NCBI GenBank assembly: GCA_014654265.1
Contig: JACWDI010000002.1
Location: 62,001 to 126,000 of the forward strand
Direction: 5' to 3'
Length of the DNA: 64,000 nt
DNA from: Pelagibacterales bacterium SAG-MED11
Lineage (GTDB): Bacteria; Pseudomonadota; Alphaproteobacteria; Pelagibacterales; Pelagibacteraceae
The translations under genes and the position numbers were made by a program. Below are positions 23,269 to 32,476 of this stretch, in pieces (the stretch's first letter is position 1; each line of letters begins with the position of its first letter). The notes under the pieces were generated by a model. That model made no database searches, had not been told where the DNA came from, and worked only from the letters and a program-made list of their open reading frames with translations.

Positions 23269-23748
23269 TTAATTTGCTTTTACTGAAACAGATCTTCTAT
23301 TTTTTGACCAAGATAGAGGATTAGAACCTGAGTCTACTGGTCTTTCTTTTCCATAACTTAAAACTGAAATTCTGTCGGAAGAAATTCCATAAGTCATTAG
23401 GTAATCTTTAGCAGCGTTAGCACGTCTTTCACCAAGCGCTAAGTTATATTCTCTTGTTCCTCTTTCATCTGCATGTCCTTCTAAGACTATAGTAATATCA
23501 GAATTTTTTCTTAACCACGCAGCTTGTTTTCTTAAAGTCTCTCTTGAGGCAGTTGTTAACACTGACTCATTTGTTGCAAAGAAAACTCTATCAGGAACTC
23601 CTGATGCTAGGTATTCAACTGTGTCTGTACCAGTGTAGACATCACCTTGCATTTGTCCTGATGATTTTTTTGATGTTGCGCAGGCTGATAATGCTAAACA
23701 CGCTAGTGTAACTAAAAAAGCGTTTTTTAGAATTTTGTTTAATTTCAT
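23269..23748 (-). CDS. pal: Peptidoglycan-associated lipoprotein
   Basis: 159 residues. The lipoprotein signal peptide ends in the lipobox LSAC (FLVTLACLALSAC); the OmpA-like domain follows with VFFATNESVLT, VLEGHADERGTREYNLALGE and RRANAAKDYL. Pal anchors the outer membrane to peptidoglycan and to TolB. I chose the ATG at 23748 because AAGGAG lies just upstream and it gives a normal signal peptide; an upstream ATG at 23790 would add 14 residues before it. A strong terminator follows. Confidence 0.95.
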   Translation of the reverse strand: MKLNKILKNAFLVTLACLALSACATSKKSSGQMQGDVYTGTDTVEYLASGVPDRVFFATNESVLTTASRETLRKQAAWLRKNSDITIVLEGHADERGTREYNLALGERRANAAKDYLMTYGISSDRISVLSYGKERPVDSGSNPLSWSKNRRSVSVKAN

Positions 23749-23833
23749 TAATGCTCCTTGGTCAATATTTCTTATAGTTAACTTTTTCACAACTAATTAG
23801 ATGTTTCAAGTATAAAAATCAAGATATTTTAGG

Positions 23834-25174
23834 TTAATTACTTAATAAAGATGACCATGATGGGTCTGATGCATCTGTCGGAGTGTTTACTAACCTCTCA
23901 TTATAGCCTGTTAAATCTATAGACCATAATTTAGCAGAAAAACCTTCTCCTTTGGTGTCTGTTTTAGTCTCTCTATAAAAGATTAAAACTCTTCCATTAG
24001 GCGACCAAGACGGAGCTTCTTGATAAAAATTTTCTGTTAATAATCTTTCACCTTTTCCATCAGTTCTCATAACTCCTATATAAAATTTACCTTTATGTAA
24101 TTTTGTAAAAGCAATTAGATCTCCCCGTGGTGACCAAACAGGAGTACCATACAGACCTTTGCCAAATGAAATTCTTTTTACATTACTTCCATCACTTTTC
24201 ATTACATAAATCTGCTGGTATCCACTTCTGTCTGAATTAAAACAAATATATTTTCCATCAGGTGAATATGATGGTGAAGTATCAATTGAAGGATGATTAG
24301 TAATTTTTTCTACAATTCTATTTTCTAAATCCATTGTATAAATTTCTGAATTTCCGTCTTTTGCAAAACTCATTATTATTTTTTTTCCATCTGGAGAAAA
24401 TCTTGGTGCAAATGTCATTCCTGGAAAATCTCCAACAACTTCTTGGATGCCTGTCTCTATGTCTAACAAATATACTCTTGGTAAGTTTCTAAAATAAGAT
24501 AAATAAGTAACCATTTGACTGGTTGGATTAAATCTAGGGGTTAAGACAAGCTCATTTCCTAATGTTAAGAATTTGTTGTTTGCTCCATCTTGATCCATTA
24601 TTGCGAGTTTTTTAATTCTTTTAGTTTTTGGACCTTCTTCAGCTACATAAATTATTCTAGTATCAAAGTAACCTTTCTCTCCCGTCAAACGTTCATAAAC
24701 CTTATCAGTAATAATATGTCCAACACGTCTCCAATTATTGGGTACAGTTGTGAAAGCAAGTGCCATCATTTCTTTACCTGCAAGCACATCCCACAATCTA
24801 AATTCAACTCTTAACTTTTCATTAACAAAACTTACTTTTCCAGTAATTAAAGCTTGAGCTTTAATTAAATTCCAGTCTTCAAATCTTGGTTTCAAATTTG
24901 CTATATCGGGGGCTTGTAGAAAAGCATCTTTATTTAAAGGATTAAATAATCCTGAAATTTTTAAATTGTTCTCAATTACTGAAGAAATTTCTGAACCTAT
25001 ATTTTTTTTCTTCAGAATTTTTTCAAAATTTTGTTTTGACTCATTATCAATTGACAAGGGAGAAACTGCTATTGGAAGTGGGTTTAAATTTCCTCTAGTG
25101 ATATCAACTTCTATTAATGCTAAAGAGTTTGTCGGTATAAATAATATTAAAAATAAAATTAAATATTTGTTCAT
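23834..25174 (-). CDS. tolB: Tol-Pal system periplasmic protein TolB
   Basis: 446 residues. Signal peptide about 1-19 ([14 protein letters not shown]). The N-terminal alpha/beta domain is followed from about 200 by six-bladed propeller repeats of the form P.FSPDGKKI / [18 protein letters not shown] / [13 protein letters not shown] / [13 protein letters not shown]. TolB cycles between Pal and TolA and is needed for outer-membrane constriction. It ends 85 bases before the pal start; that gap may hold a pal promoter, but I could not identify one with confidence. Confidence 0.95.
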   Translation of the reverse strand: MNKYLILFLILFIPTNSLALIEVDITRGNLNPLPIAVSPLSIDNESKQNFEKILKKKNIGSEISSVIENNLKISGLFNPLNKDAFLQAPDIANLKPRFEDWNLIKAQALITGKVSFVNEKLRVEFRLWDVLAGKEMMALAFTTVPNNWRRVGHIITDKVYERLTGEKGYFDTRIIYVAEEGPKTKRIKKLAIMDQDGANNKFLTLGNELVLTPRFNPTSQMVTYLSYFRNLPRVYLLDIETGIQEVVGDFPGMTFAPRFSPDGKKIIMSFAKDGNSEIYTMDLENRIVEKITNHPSIDTSPSYSPDGKYICFNSDRSGYQQIYVMKSDGSNVKRISFGKGLYGTPVWSPRGDLIAFTKLHKGKFYIGVMRTDGKGERLLTENFYQEAPSWSPNGRVLIFYRETKTDTKGEGFSAKLWSIDLTGYNERLVNTPTDASDPSWSSLLSN

Positions 25175-25183
25175 AAAAGTATA

Positions 25184-25993
25184 TTAGCCTTCTAGCATCT
25201 CCCTTGCATCAAAATTAAGTTGTAATTCTTTCCATCTTTCATATCCAGTTGTGGGCACTCTTAAAGGCTGACACAATTTAATTGCCCTTAAAGCACTTTC
25301 TGCTAAAACTTTATAAAAACCTTGACCCGGTTTATTCATCCTTGCATGATCTAGTATTTCTGATTGAGAAATTGTACCATCAGGATTTAATTGAAGTTTA
25401 ATTCTCACTAGTAGATTTTCATTATAAGGGAGGCCTAGAGGTATGCTCCAACATCCAAATATTTGTGCTTTTAGTGCATCTTCCTCACTTAAAGACAATC
25501 CAATATTTTCAACACTCTTCTGTTGATCTTGCGTTATTTTGTCAGTCTTTTTAGTTGTTTCAGAAGTTTCAATTTTAGATTTATCAATTAAAGCTGCTAT
25601 ATTATTTGGATCAAACAGTTCTTTTTTTTCAAATTCAGATACTTGTTTAACTTCGTTATCAATTTTTTCTGGATTTTGTTTATCCTCTTTTATTTTTTCA
25701 ACTTTTTTTACTTTATCGTCAGGCATTGGGACTGAATCAGGTTTTATTTTTTTAACTTTTTTTGGTGGAGCTTGTTCAGAAACTAACTTTTTTTCTTTTT
25801 CTTTAATCTTTTCAATTATCTTTTTTGCTTTTGGAGCAAATGGAATATTTGTTTTATCTGTGATTTGTATAAGCTCAACAGACACTATAGGGGGTAAATC
25901 AATAGGCTTTTTTGCCAGAAAAGGTAAGCTGAGTGCTGTAATCATAATTAATACTAGATGTAAAACAGAAGAGATGATTATGCTTCTATTCAC
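25184..25993 (-). CDS. tolA: Tol-Pal system protein TolA
   Basis: 269 residues. One N-terminal membrane helix (about 6-24, IISSVLHLVLIMITALSLPF), then a lysine/glutamate-rich helical linker (about 55-165), then a C-terminal TonB/TolA-like domain from about 178 (QIFGCWSIPLGLPYNENLLV; LARAIKLC-like SALRAIKLCQPLRVP). The linker is shorter than in E. coli TolA, as usual in alphaproteobacteria. It spans the periplasm to contact Pal-TolB. It lies five bases after tolR and before tolB, consistent with one operon. Confidence 0.88.
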   Translation of the reverse strand: MNRSIIISSVLHLVLIMITALSLPFLAKKPIDLPPIVSVELIQITDKTNIPFAPKAKKIIEKIKEKEKKLVSEQAPPKKVKKIKPDSVPMPDDKVKKVEKIKEDKQNPEKIDNEVKQVSEFEKKELFDPNNIAALIDKSKIETSETTKKTDKITQDQQKSVENIGLSLSEEDALKAQIFGCWSIPLGLPYNENLLVRIKLQLNPDGTISQSEILDHARMNKPGQGFYKVLAESALRAIKLCQPLRVPTTGYERWKELQLNFDAREMLEG

Positions 25994-25998
25994 TTTGT

Positions 25999-26415
25999 TT
26001 ACCTCTCTTTATATGGCTCAGATATAAGTGCTACTTTCGTAAAACCAGAGCCAGACAATAAGCCCATTATTTCAAGTACTCTTCCATAGTTAATTGTTTT
26101 ATCGCCCCTCACATAAATTCTTGTATCAGTCCTATTTTTTGAAACAGCTAAAACTTTTGCAATAATCTTTTCGTATTCAACTTTCGACTCTTGAATAAAG
26201 ATTTCACCTTTAGAATTAATAGTTAAAGTTAAAGGCTCAGCCTCCTCAGGTAAAGAATCAGCGGAACTTTCAGGTAAATCAACTTGAACTCCAACAGTTA
26301 ATAAAGGTGCTGTAACCATAAAAATAATTAAAAGTACCAACATTACATCTACAAATGGAGTTACATTTATTTCGCTCATTGGTTCTTTAGATGAACGATT
26401 AAATTTAAAAGCCAT
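25999..26415 (-). CDS. tolR: Tol-Pal system protein TolR (ExbD family)
   Basis: 138 residues. One membrane helix with the proton-conducting aspartate in INVTPFVDVMLVLLIIFMVT, followed by a periplasmic ExbD/TolR domain with VDLPESSADSLPEEAEPL and RIYVRGDKTINYGRVLEIMG. With TolQ it forms the proton-driven motor that energises TolA. The N-terminal MAFKFNRSSKEPMSEINVTP is the typical alphaproteobacterial TolR start. Confidence 0.94.
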   Translation of the reverse strand: MAFKFNRSSKEPMSEINVTPFVDVMLVLLIIFMVTAPLLTVGVQVDLPESSADSLPEEAEPLTLTINSKGEIFIQESKVEYEKIIAKVLAVSKNRTDTRIYVRGDKTINYGRVLEIMGLLSGSGFTKVALISEPYKER

Positions 26416-26417
26416 TT

Positions 26418-27092
26418 TTAAATTATAGTTAAAAATCTTTTTGAAAAATTTTCTAACTTTTTAGAATATAAAATTGAGTCATTGTTAAACTTATTATAAG
26501 CGATAACTGCTGGAATTGCGGCCAATAATCCTAAAGCAGTTGCAAATAATGCTTCCGCAATACCTGGGGCAACTATAGCTAAACTTGTATTTCTCGAGAT
26601 TGCAATAGACTGAAATGAATTCATAATTCCCCAGACTGTTCCAAATAAACCAATAAAGGGAGCTGTAGAACCAACCGTGGCTAAAAAAGTATAACCTTTG
26701 CCAATCTTTGACATTTGTTTCTCTATTCCTGTTTCCAGCATTGTTGTCATTCTTTCATGTAAATCTATTTTCGATTTTCTTTTCAATAAGTTTTGCATAG
26801 CATCTTTAAAAACTAGTGCCATTGGATCTTCAATATTTCCTGGAAGGTTGTTATAAAATGATTCTGCTGATTTAGAATTCCAAAATTTTGTTTCAAATTC
26901 TTCTGTGGTTTGGTTTATTTTTTTGAATAATCTAAACTTTTCTATGATTACTGCCCAAGAGTAAATAGAACAGACTATAAGTATAATTATTACACTTTTA
27001 ACTATAATGTCTGCTCGTATAAAAAGACTTAACAGAGAAAAGTCAGTGTTTGACGCTAATCCTACTGCTTGAGATGAAATATCAGCTTCCAT
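26418..27092 (-). CDS. tolQ: Tol-Pal system protein TolQ (ExbB family)
   Basis: 224 residues with three membrane segments (about 30-50, 138-160, 180-200). The conserved GYTFLATVGSTAPFIGLFGTVWGIMNSFQ and ATALGLLAAIPAVIAYNKF blocks identify TolQ/ExbB. It forms the pentameric stator around TolR. ybgC, which usually precedes tolQ, is not present here; the next gene upstream is the RuvC-like resolvase. Confidence 0.94.
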   Translation of the reverse strand: MEADISSQAVGLASNTDFSLLSLFIRADIIVKSVIIILIVCSIYSWAVIIEKFRLFKKINQTTEEFETKFWNSKSAESFYNNLPGNIEDPMALVFKDAMQNLLKRKSKIDLHERMTTMLETGIEKQMSKIGKGYTFLATVGSTAPFIGLFGTVWGIMNSFQSIAISRNTSLAIVAPGIAEALFATALGLLAAIPAVIAYNKFNNDSILYSKKLENFSKRFLTII

Positions 27093-27143
27093 AATGCCTT
27101 CTCACACTTAATTGTGTCATGAATTTGTCTTTAATTTTGAAGA

Positions 27144-27638
27144 TTATTCCTCTAATTTATACGTTTCGTAATAAAAACTAGCAATTAATATTGCATCTGC
27201 TTTATTTGAGTCTTTTTTTTTTGAAAGTTGGGAGGAAAAATATGGAAACATCTCTATAGCTTTAGTCCTACTGGCATCTTTTTCTGATTTAATTAAGCCA
27301 AAATATTTTTTCCATTTAGCTGGTCTTACAAAATACATTGGTAATTGCATGGCAGAACATATTCCTTTTAAAATACCAAAAGATTGTCCAAAATTAAACA
27401 TACTTGTCACCCCTTGTCCCGGCATTGCTGAAACTTGTTCAATTATTACTTTAAGATTTTGTTTTTCAATTCCTCTAATTTTTGCTGAAATCTCGTTATA
27501 AATTTGAGCACCATTAACTTGTTTTTTATTTTTTTTTCCATCAGTCATTGTAGGCATTTCAAGAACATCTAGAATTTTACCATTCTCAAAAAAACAAATT
27601 GATCCAGATATACCAGGATCTATACCAATAATTAGCAT
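27144..27638 (-). CDS. RuvC-like Holliday junction resolvase, phage-type variant
   Basis: 164 residues with the RNase H-fold RuvC core: Asp7 in IGIDPGISGS, Glu67 in VIIEQV, and a C-terminal acidic group at Asp143 and Asp148 (KKDSNKADAILIA). The middle reads MPGQGVTSMFNFGQSFGILK and RPAKWKKYFGL, the form I associate with phage and prophage RuvC-like proteins, whereas canonical RuvC carries a VKQAV..G.G.A.K.QV block that is missing. It occupies the canonical ruvC position beside yebC, but ruvA and ruvB do not follow. Holliday junction cleavage is therefore likely in general terms, but dependence on RuvAB is uncertain. Confidence 0.75.
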   Translation of the reverse strand: MLIIGIDPGISGSICFFENGKILDVLEMPTMTDGKKNKKQVNGAQIYNEISAKIRGIEKQNLKVIIEQVSAMPGQGVTSMFNFGQSFGILKGICSAMQLPMYFVRPAKWKKYFGLIKSEKDASRTKAIEMFPYFSSQLSKKKDSNKADAILIASFYYETYKLEE

Positions 27639-27641
27639 AAT

Positions 27642-28364
27642 CTATTTCGAAAATTTAGCATTTGAGTAAATATTTTGTACATCGTCATCTTCCTCTAGTG
27701 TCTCAAAAAAATTGACTAAATCATCAGTTCTTTCTTTTGATATCTGGACACTATTAAATGGTATCCATTCAATTTCAGTTGATATAAAGTTACTTATCTT
27801 TTTTTCCAATTCTTTTTTTACATTATATATATCATTTACTGTACATTGTATTTCATGATAAAGATCTTCTGATTTACATTCTTGAGCACCAGCCTCTATT
27901 GCTATTTCAAAAATTTCTTCTTCATTTATCTCTGATTTATCTACTTTAATTATACCTAATTGAGTAAAATTATGAGAGGCAGAACCCTGTGTGCCAAGAC
28001 TTCCGCCAGCTTTTTGAAAAATAGTCCTAATATTTGATGCAGTCCTATTTTTATTTTCAGTAAGTGTTTCCACAATTACTGCCACCTTCTCGGGACCAAA
28101 ACCCTCATATCTTAAACTCTCAAAGTTTAACTCATTATTAATTGATGATTTATCAATAGCTCTTTCAATATTATCTTTAGGCATATTTGCAGATCTAGCT
28201 GCCTGGATTGCTGATCTTAACCTAGGATTCATCACTGGATCCTTATCCCCAAGTTTTGCTGCTACTGTTATTTCTTTAGATAATTTTGAAAAAATTTTAG
28301 ATCTTTGCTTATCAGCCTTACCTTTTTTATGCTTAATTCCTGCCCAATGTGAGTGTCCCGCCAT
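27642..28364 (-). CDS. yebC: YebC/PmpR-family protein (TACO1-like)
   Basis: 240 residues, normal length. The N-terminus AGHSHWAGIKHKKGKADKQR and IQAARSANMPKDNIERAIDK are diagnostic. Family members are DNA-binding regulators in some bacteria, and more recent work ties the family to translation of difficult stretches. It lies three bases upstream of the resolvase gene, the classic yebC-ruvC adjacency. Confidence 0.93.
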   Translation of the reverse strand: MAGHSHWAGIKHKKGKADKQRSKIFSKLSKEITVAAKLGDKDPVMNPRLRSAIQAARSANMPKDNIERAIDKSSINNELNFESLRYEGFGPEKVAVIVETLTENKNRTASNIRTIFQKAGGSLGTQGSASHNFTQLGIIKVDKSEINEEEIFEIAIEAGAQECKSEDLYHEIQCTVNDIYNVKKELEKKISNFISTEIEWIPFNSVQISKERTDDLVNFFETLEEDDDVQNIYSNAKFSK

Positions 28365-28372
28365 AAGTTAAA

Positions 28373-29176
28373 TTAAGTTTCCTTTAATTGACCACCAAAA
28401 ATATAACTATCTACTTTATTGGCCAAGCCAGTTTCTTTATTACAATCTACTATCACACCACTTAAAGTAGCATCACCATTAGCAGGAAAATGTTTAACTG
28501 AATCTTTTTTTAAAAATCTATTTATTGAATTATCTTTATTCATCCCAATCACTGAATCATAATCACCACACATTCCGGCATCTGTTTGGTAGGCTGTACC
28601 ATTTTTTAAAACTCTAGCATCATTAGTTGGTATGTGTGTGTGAGTTCCAACTACAAGAGTTGCTTTTCCATCAAAGAAATGTCCTATTGCATTTTTTTCG
28701 CTTGTAATTTCCCCATGAAAATCAACTATAAGAAAATCATAATCTTTTTTTAATTTATGTTTTTCAGTAAATATTTTTGAGATTTCAAAAACATCATCAC
28801 ACTTTTTCATAAAAACATTACCCATTAAATTTAGAACACCTATTTTTATATTTTCTTGAGTCGTATAAACTCCAAATCCATTACCTGGTGCAGGTTCAAA
28901 TAGATTTTTTGGACGAAGTAATCGATTTTCTTTATCGATAAAATTCATGATTTCTTTTTGATCCCAAACATGATTTCCAGTAGTAATAACATTAACACCA
29001 CTTTTAAAAAAATCTTCGCAAATTTCTTTGGTTAATCCCACACCTTCTTTGGCAGCATTTTCAGCATTTACAATTACAAAATCAATTTTTTTTTGTTTTA
29101 TTTGATCTAGAAGATTGTTTTGAATTTTTAAACAACCAGTAATTCCAACCACATCTCCTAAAAATAGTATTCTCAT
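28373..29176 (-). CDS. YmdB-family metallophosphoesterase
   Basis: 267 residues of the calcineurin-like YmdB/DR1281 group. Metal ligands are visible in LFLGDVVG (Asp), VNAENAAKEGVGLT (Asn), TTGNHVWD (Asn-His), DFHGEITSEKNA and VVGTHTHIPTNDARVL. Characterised members hydrolyse 2',3'- and 3',5'-cyclic nucleotides. It is embedded in the yebC-ymdB-5-FCL-zapA run, with overlaps of a few bases or gaps under ten. Confidence 0.88.
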   Translation of the reverse strand: MRILFLGDVVGITGCLKIQNNLLDQIKQKKIDFVIVNAENAAKEGVGLTKEICEDFFKSGVNVITTGNHVWDQKEIMNFIDKENRLLRPKNLFEPAPGNGFGVYTTQENIKIGVLNLMGNVFMKKCDDVFEISKIFTEKHKLKKDYDFLIVDFHGEITSEKNAIGHFFDGKATLVVGTHTHIPTNDARVLKNGTAYQTDAGMCGDYDSVIGMNKDNSINRFLKKDSVKHFPANGDATLSGVIVDCNKETGLANKVDSYIFGGQLKET

Positions 29177-29716
29177 TTAATTTTTTTTATTTGTTACTAT
29201 AAAATCTAATTTTACATCATATTTATCTGCTGGTATTTGATTTATTCTTTGAAAAGAATAAGCTAACCCAATTGTTACAATCTTTTTAATCTTTTTTATT
29301 TTTTTTATATATCTATCATAAAATCCTCCACCATAACCAATTCTATTGCAATTTTTATCGAAAGCAACGAGAGGTACTAACAAAATATTTGGAACTATCA
29401 TCTTATCTGAAGTTGGTTCTGGAATTCCATATTTATTAATTTCAAGTGGATCTTTAAATGACCAGCAAAAGAAATCCATCTGGGAATTTTTTTTAATTTT
29501 AGGCAAAGAAATTTGGTAATTTTGTTTTTCTAAATTTGTTAAAATTTCAATTGCATCAACCTCATAGTTATATGGATAATATCCACCAATAACTTTACCA
29601 ATATTTTTATTTTTTTTAAGAATTTTTAATAAATATTGAAAGTTAATATTTAATCTTTTTGAACTTTTTTGTTTTCTAATTTTTAATATCTTTTTTCTAA
29701 TTTCAGATTTATTCAC
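29177..29716 (-). CDS. 5-formyltetrahydrofolate cyclo-ligase
   Basis: 179 residues. The substrate and ATP-binding region reads LLVPLVAFDKNCNRIGYGGG followed by FYDRYI, diagnostic for the 5-FCL (YgfA/MTHFS) family; the N-terminal RKKILKIRKQKS is also typical. It converts 5-formyl-THF to 5,10-methenyl-THF. It is beside zapA, as in many proteobacteria; no 6S RNA gene fits in the nine-base gap. Confidence 0.88.
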   Translation of the reverse strand: MNKSEIRKKILKIRKQKSSKRLNINFQYLLKILKKNKNIGKVIGGYYPYNYEVDAIEILTNLEKQNYQISLPKIKKNSQMDFFCWSFKDPLEINKYGIPEPTSDKMIVPNILLVPLVAFDKNCNRIGYGGGFYDRYIKKIKKIKKIVTIGLAYSFQRINQIPADKYDVKLDFIVTNKKN

Positions 29717-29725
29717 AGGAATTTA

Positions 29726-30169
29726 CTAGGATAAATTTTTTAAGTTTGCCTTTTCAACAAAATTTGAAATTTCATCAGCAGCTTCATCAATCAATTTTTC
29801 ATAATTCTTTTGATTTATTTCAATTTCATCTTTTAATTTATTATGATCATTATTTAATTGCAAAATTTCCTGTTCCTTATTGTCCCTGTATTCATAAATT
29901 AAGGATTTAAGTTCTTTAAATTTATTCGAAAGATTTTTTAATTCTTCTTTTTTTTCCTCAACTTTTTTTTTAGTTTCATAATATTCATCCATCACTTTTA
30001 CTGCAGTAATTAATAAAAGTTTGTTTTCACCTAAATTTCCAAGATCATTCTTTAAATTATTGAATTTTTTATTTATTTGGATTAACAGTTCCTCTAAATG
30101 TTCTTCTTGACCATCTTCACAGGACAATAAAAACTCTTTACCATTAAATTTAATACTTACGTTTGCCAT
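29726..30169 (-). CDS. zapA: Cell division protein ZapA
   Basis: 147 residues. The N-terminal ZapA domain (about 1-70) begins ANVSIKFNGKEFLLSCEDGQ and continues EEHLEELLIQINKKF; the rest is a long predicted coiled coil (KKVEEKKEELKNLSNKFKEL). ZapA cross-links FtsZ filaments. It overlaps the preceding coiled-coil gene by 13 bases, suggesting coupled translation. Confidence 0.85.
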   Translation of the reverse strand: MANVSIKFNGKEFLLSCEDGQEEHLEELLIQINKKFNNLKNDLGNLGENKLLLITAVKVMDEYYETKKKVEEKKEELKNLSNKFKELKSLIYEYRDNKEQEILQLNNDHNKLKDEIEINQKNYEKLIDEAADEISNFVEKANLKNLS

Positions 30170-30480
30170 TTATCTATTTCATCTAACAAAGTATCTGTTT
30201 CTTGATTTAATTCATCAATTTTTTCAGAGAATTCAATTTGTTTTTTTTGATCAATTCTCTCTTGATTTTGAAATTTGTCTAATTTTTTTGTTAAATCGTT
30301 ATAATCATTAATTAAACTTTTATATTTTTCCTCTAATTCTTGTTTTTCAATTTCTAATTGATTTTTTTGATTACTTAAATTTTCAATATTCTTTTTTATA
30401 TCGGGATTTTGAAGATTTATATTTTTTAATTTTGTTAAGGCTAAATTAAGTTTTTTTTCTTTTTCGATCACAGATTTCAT
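30157..30480 (-). CDS. Coiled-coil protein upstream of zapA (DUF4164-like)
   Basis: 107 residues, almost entirely heptad-like coiled coil rich in Lys, Glu, Gln, Asn and Leu (QLEIEKQELEEKYKSLINDY). No enzyme motif, signal peptide or membrane segment. Alphaproteobacteria commonly have a small DUF4164 coiled-coil gene just before zapA, and position is my main evidence. It may partner ZapA; that is inference. First gene of the minus-strand run that ends with the tol genes; divergent from tkt. Confidence 0.6.
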   Translation of the reverse strand: MKSVIEKEKKLNLALTKLKNINLQNPDIKKNIENLSNQKNQLEIEKQELEEKYKSLINDYNDLTKKLDKFQNQERIDQKKQIEFSEKIDELNQETDTLLDEIDKWQT

Positions 30481-30535
30481 ATATATATGATTATATTATT
30501 AAATAGAATCTTCTTAGTCTAGACAGGATAATTTT

Positions 30536-32476
30536 TTGAGTAAACAATATAAAGAATTAGCTAATTGCATTAGATTTTTGTCGATTGATGCTGTTCAAAA
30601 AGCAAATTCAGGTCATCCTGGAATGCCTATGGGGATGGCAGATGTTGCTACAGTGCTTTATAAAGATTTCTTAAATTTTAATCCAAAAAACCCTAGTTGG
30701 ATAAATAGAGATAGATTTATTCTTTCTGCAGGTCATGGGTCTATGCTGCTTTACTCTCTTCTTTATTTGACAGGCTATAAAAGTGTTTCATTAAATGACA
30801 TTAAAAATTTTAGGCAATTAAACTCTATTTGTGCTGGTCATCCAGAATATCACCCTAATACAGGAATAGAAACCACCACTGGACCTTTAGGCCAAGGAAT
30901 ATCAAACGCAGTAGGATTTGCGATATCAGAAGAAATTTTGAAAAAAAAATTTGGAAAAAATAAAATTGAACATAAAACTTATGTGTTGGCAGGTGATGGT
31001 TGTTTGATGGAAGGAATAAGTCATGAAGCATTAAGTCTTGCTGGCCACTTAAAACTTAAAAATTTAATTTTACTCTTTGATAATAATTCAATATCAATAG
31101 ATGGCCCTACTAGTTTAGCAGTCTCTGACGACCATGAAAAAAGATTCCAAAGTTATGGTTGGGACTATTTAAAAATTAATGGTCACAATTTTAAAGAAAT
31201 TTCAAAAGCTTTACGTAAAGCTCAAAAATCAAAAAAACCTATAGCAATCTCTTGCAAAACAACTATTGGGTATGGGTCTCCCAATAAAGGTGGCAAAGCA
31301 TCTTCTCATGGAAGCCCTTTAGGTGAAGACGAGATTAAATTAGTTAGAAAAAAACTGAAATGGAATCATGAGGCTTTTAAAATACCCGATAACTTATTAA
31401 ATGAATGGAATAGTATTGGAAAAAAAGCTGAACAGAAAGCAAAAAAACACGAGATTAAATATAAGAAAATTTTAAAAAATAGTAGTCTCGGTCCACTTAA
31501 AAACTTAATTGAAAAGAAAAAAAATGAATATCTAAAAAATTTAAAACCACTTGCTACAAGAAAAACTTCTGAAATGTTTTTAGACATTGTGGCTAAATTA
31601 CCAAATTTAATTGGTGGTTCAGCTGATTTAGCTGGCTCAAATAATACTAAAACAAAATCTCATAAGACAATTAAGCCAAGTAATTTTTCAGGAAATTATA
31701 TTCATTATGGAGTAAGAGAACATGCCATGTGTGGAATTATGAATGGGATTGCATTACATAGTGATTTAATTCCCTATGGTGGAACTTTTTTAATATTTAG
31801 TGATTACTGTAAACCATCAATTCGATTAGCCGCAATGATGAAACAAAGAGTTATTTATATATTTACACATGACTCTATTGGTTTAGGTGAAGATGGCCCT
31901 ACTCATCAGCCTATAGAACATTTAGCAAGTCTTAGATCAATTCCAAATTTGAATGTTTTTAGACCTTCAGATCTTATTGAAACTTTTGAATGTTGGCAAT
32001 TGGCACTTGAAAGTAAAAATACACCAAGTGTTATAGCTTTAACCAGACAAGGGATGAGTCCTGTCAGAGTTAAAAATTCTTCTAAAAATGAGTCATCTGT
32101 AGGAGCTTATGAAATTTTAAGAACTGGAAACAATATAAGTGTAACAATATTAGCAACTGGATCAGAAACTAGTTTGGCATGCGATGTTAGTCATAAATTA
32201 GCCACAGATGGTATCTATTCAAAAATAATATCAATGCCTTGTCACAGATTATTTGATCAACAAAGTGAAGGCTATAAAAATAAAATTTTAAGTGAAACTA
32301 AATTTGTTGTGTCTATAGAGGCTTCCGAAACTTATTATTGGAAAAAATATACAGGCAAAAATGGATTAAATTTTGGGATAGATGATTTTGGAAAAAGTGC
32401 TCCATATAAAAAAATCTACGATCATTTTGGATTAAATTTGGAAAGAATTACAGAAAAAATTAAAAAAAAATTATGA
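30536..32476 (+). CDS. tkt: Transketolase
   Basis: 646 residues. ThDP site [21 protein letters not shown]-terminal [35 protein letters not shown], and [20 protein letters not shown] are transketolase blocks. The start is a TTG at 30536, with AGGATAA just upstream and no in-frame ATG before the conserved N-terminus. It transfers two-carbon units in the pentose phosphate pathway. It overlaps gap by four bases and leads a tkt-gap-pgk-fba-thiE-efp-suhB-rpmE co-directional run. Together with the transaldolase-family gene at 39430 it completes the non-oxidative pentose branch. Confidence 0.95.
   Translation: MSKQYKELANCIRFLSIDAVQKANSGHPGMPMGMADVATVLYKDFLNFNPKNPSWINRDRFILSAGHGSMLLYSLLYLTGYKSVSLNDIKNFRQLNSICAGHPEYHPNTGIETTTGPLGQGISNAVGFAISEEILKKKFGKNKIEHKTYVLAGDGCLMEGISHEALSLAGHLKLKNLILLFDNNSISIDGPTSLAVSDDHEKRFQSYGWDYLKINGHNFKEISKALRKAQKSKKPIAISCKTTIGYGSPNKGGKASSHGSPLGEDEIKLVRKKLKWNHEAFKIPDNLLNEWNSIGKKAEQKAKKHEIKYKKILKNSSLGPLKNLIEKKKNEYLKNLKPLATRKTSEMFLDIVAKLPNLIGGSADLAGSNNTKTKSHKTIKPSNFSGNYIHYGVREHAMCGIMNGIALHSDLIPYGGTFLIFSDYCKPSIRLAAMMKQRVIYIFTHDSIGLGEDGPTHQPIEHLASLRSIPNLNVFRPSDLIETFECWQLALESKNTPSVIALTRQGMSPVRVKNSSKNESSVGAYEILRTGNNISVTILATGSETSLACDVSHKLATDGIYSKIISMPCHRLFDQQSEGYKNKILSETKFVVSIEASETYYWKKYTGKNGLNFGIDDFGKSAPYKKIYDHFGLNLERITEKIKKKL

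Noticed and set aside
23749-23790. Fourteen-residue upstream extension of pal
   Set aside because: AAGGAG and a canonical lipoprotein signal peptide support the ATG at 23748.
29717-29725. 6S RNA gene between zapA and the 5-FCL gene
   Set aside because: The gap is nine bases, so no RNA gene fits at this usual location.
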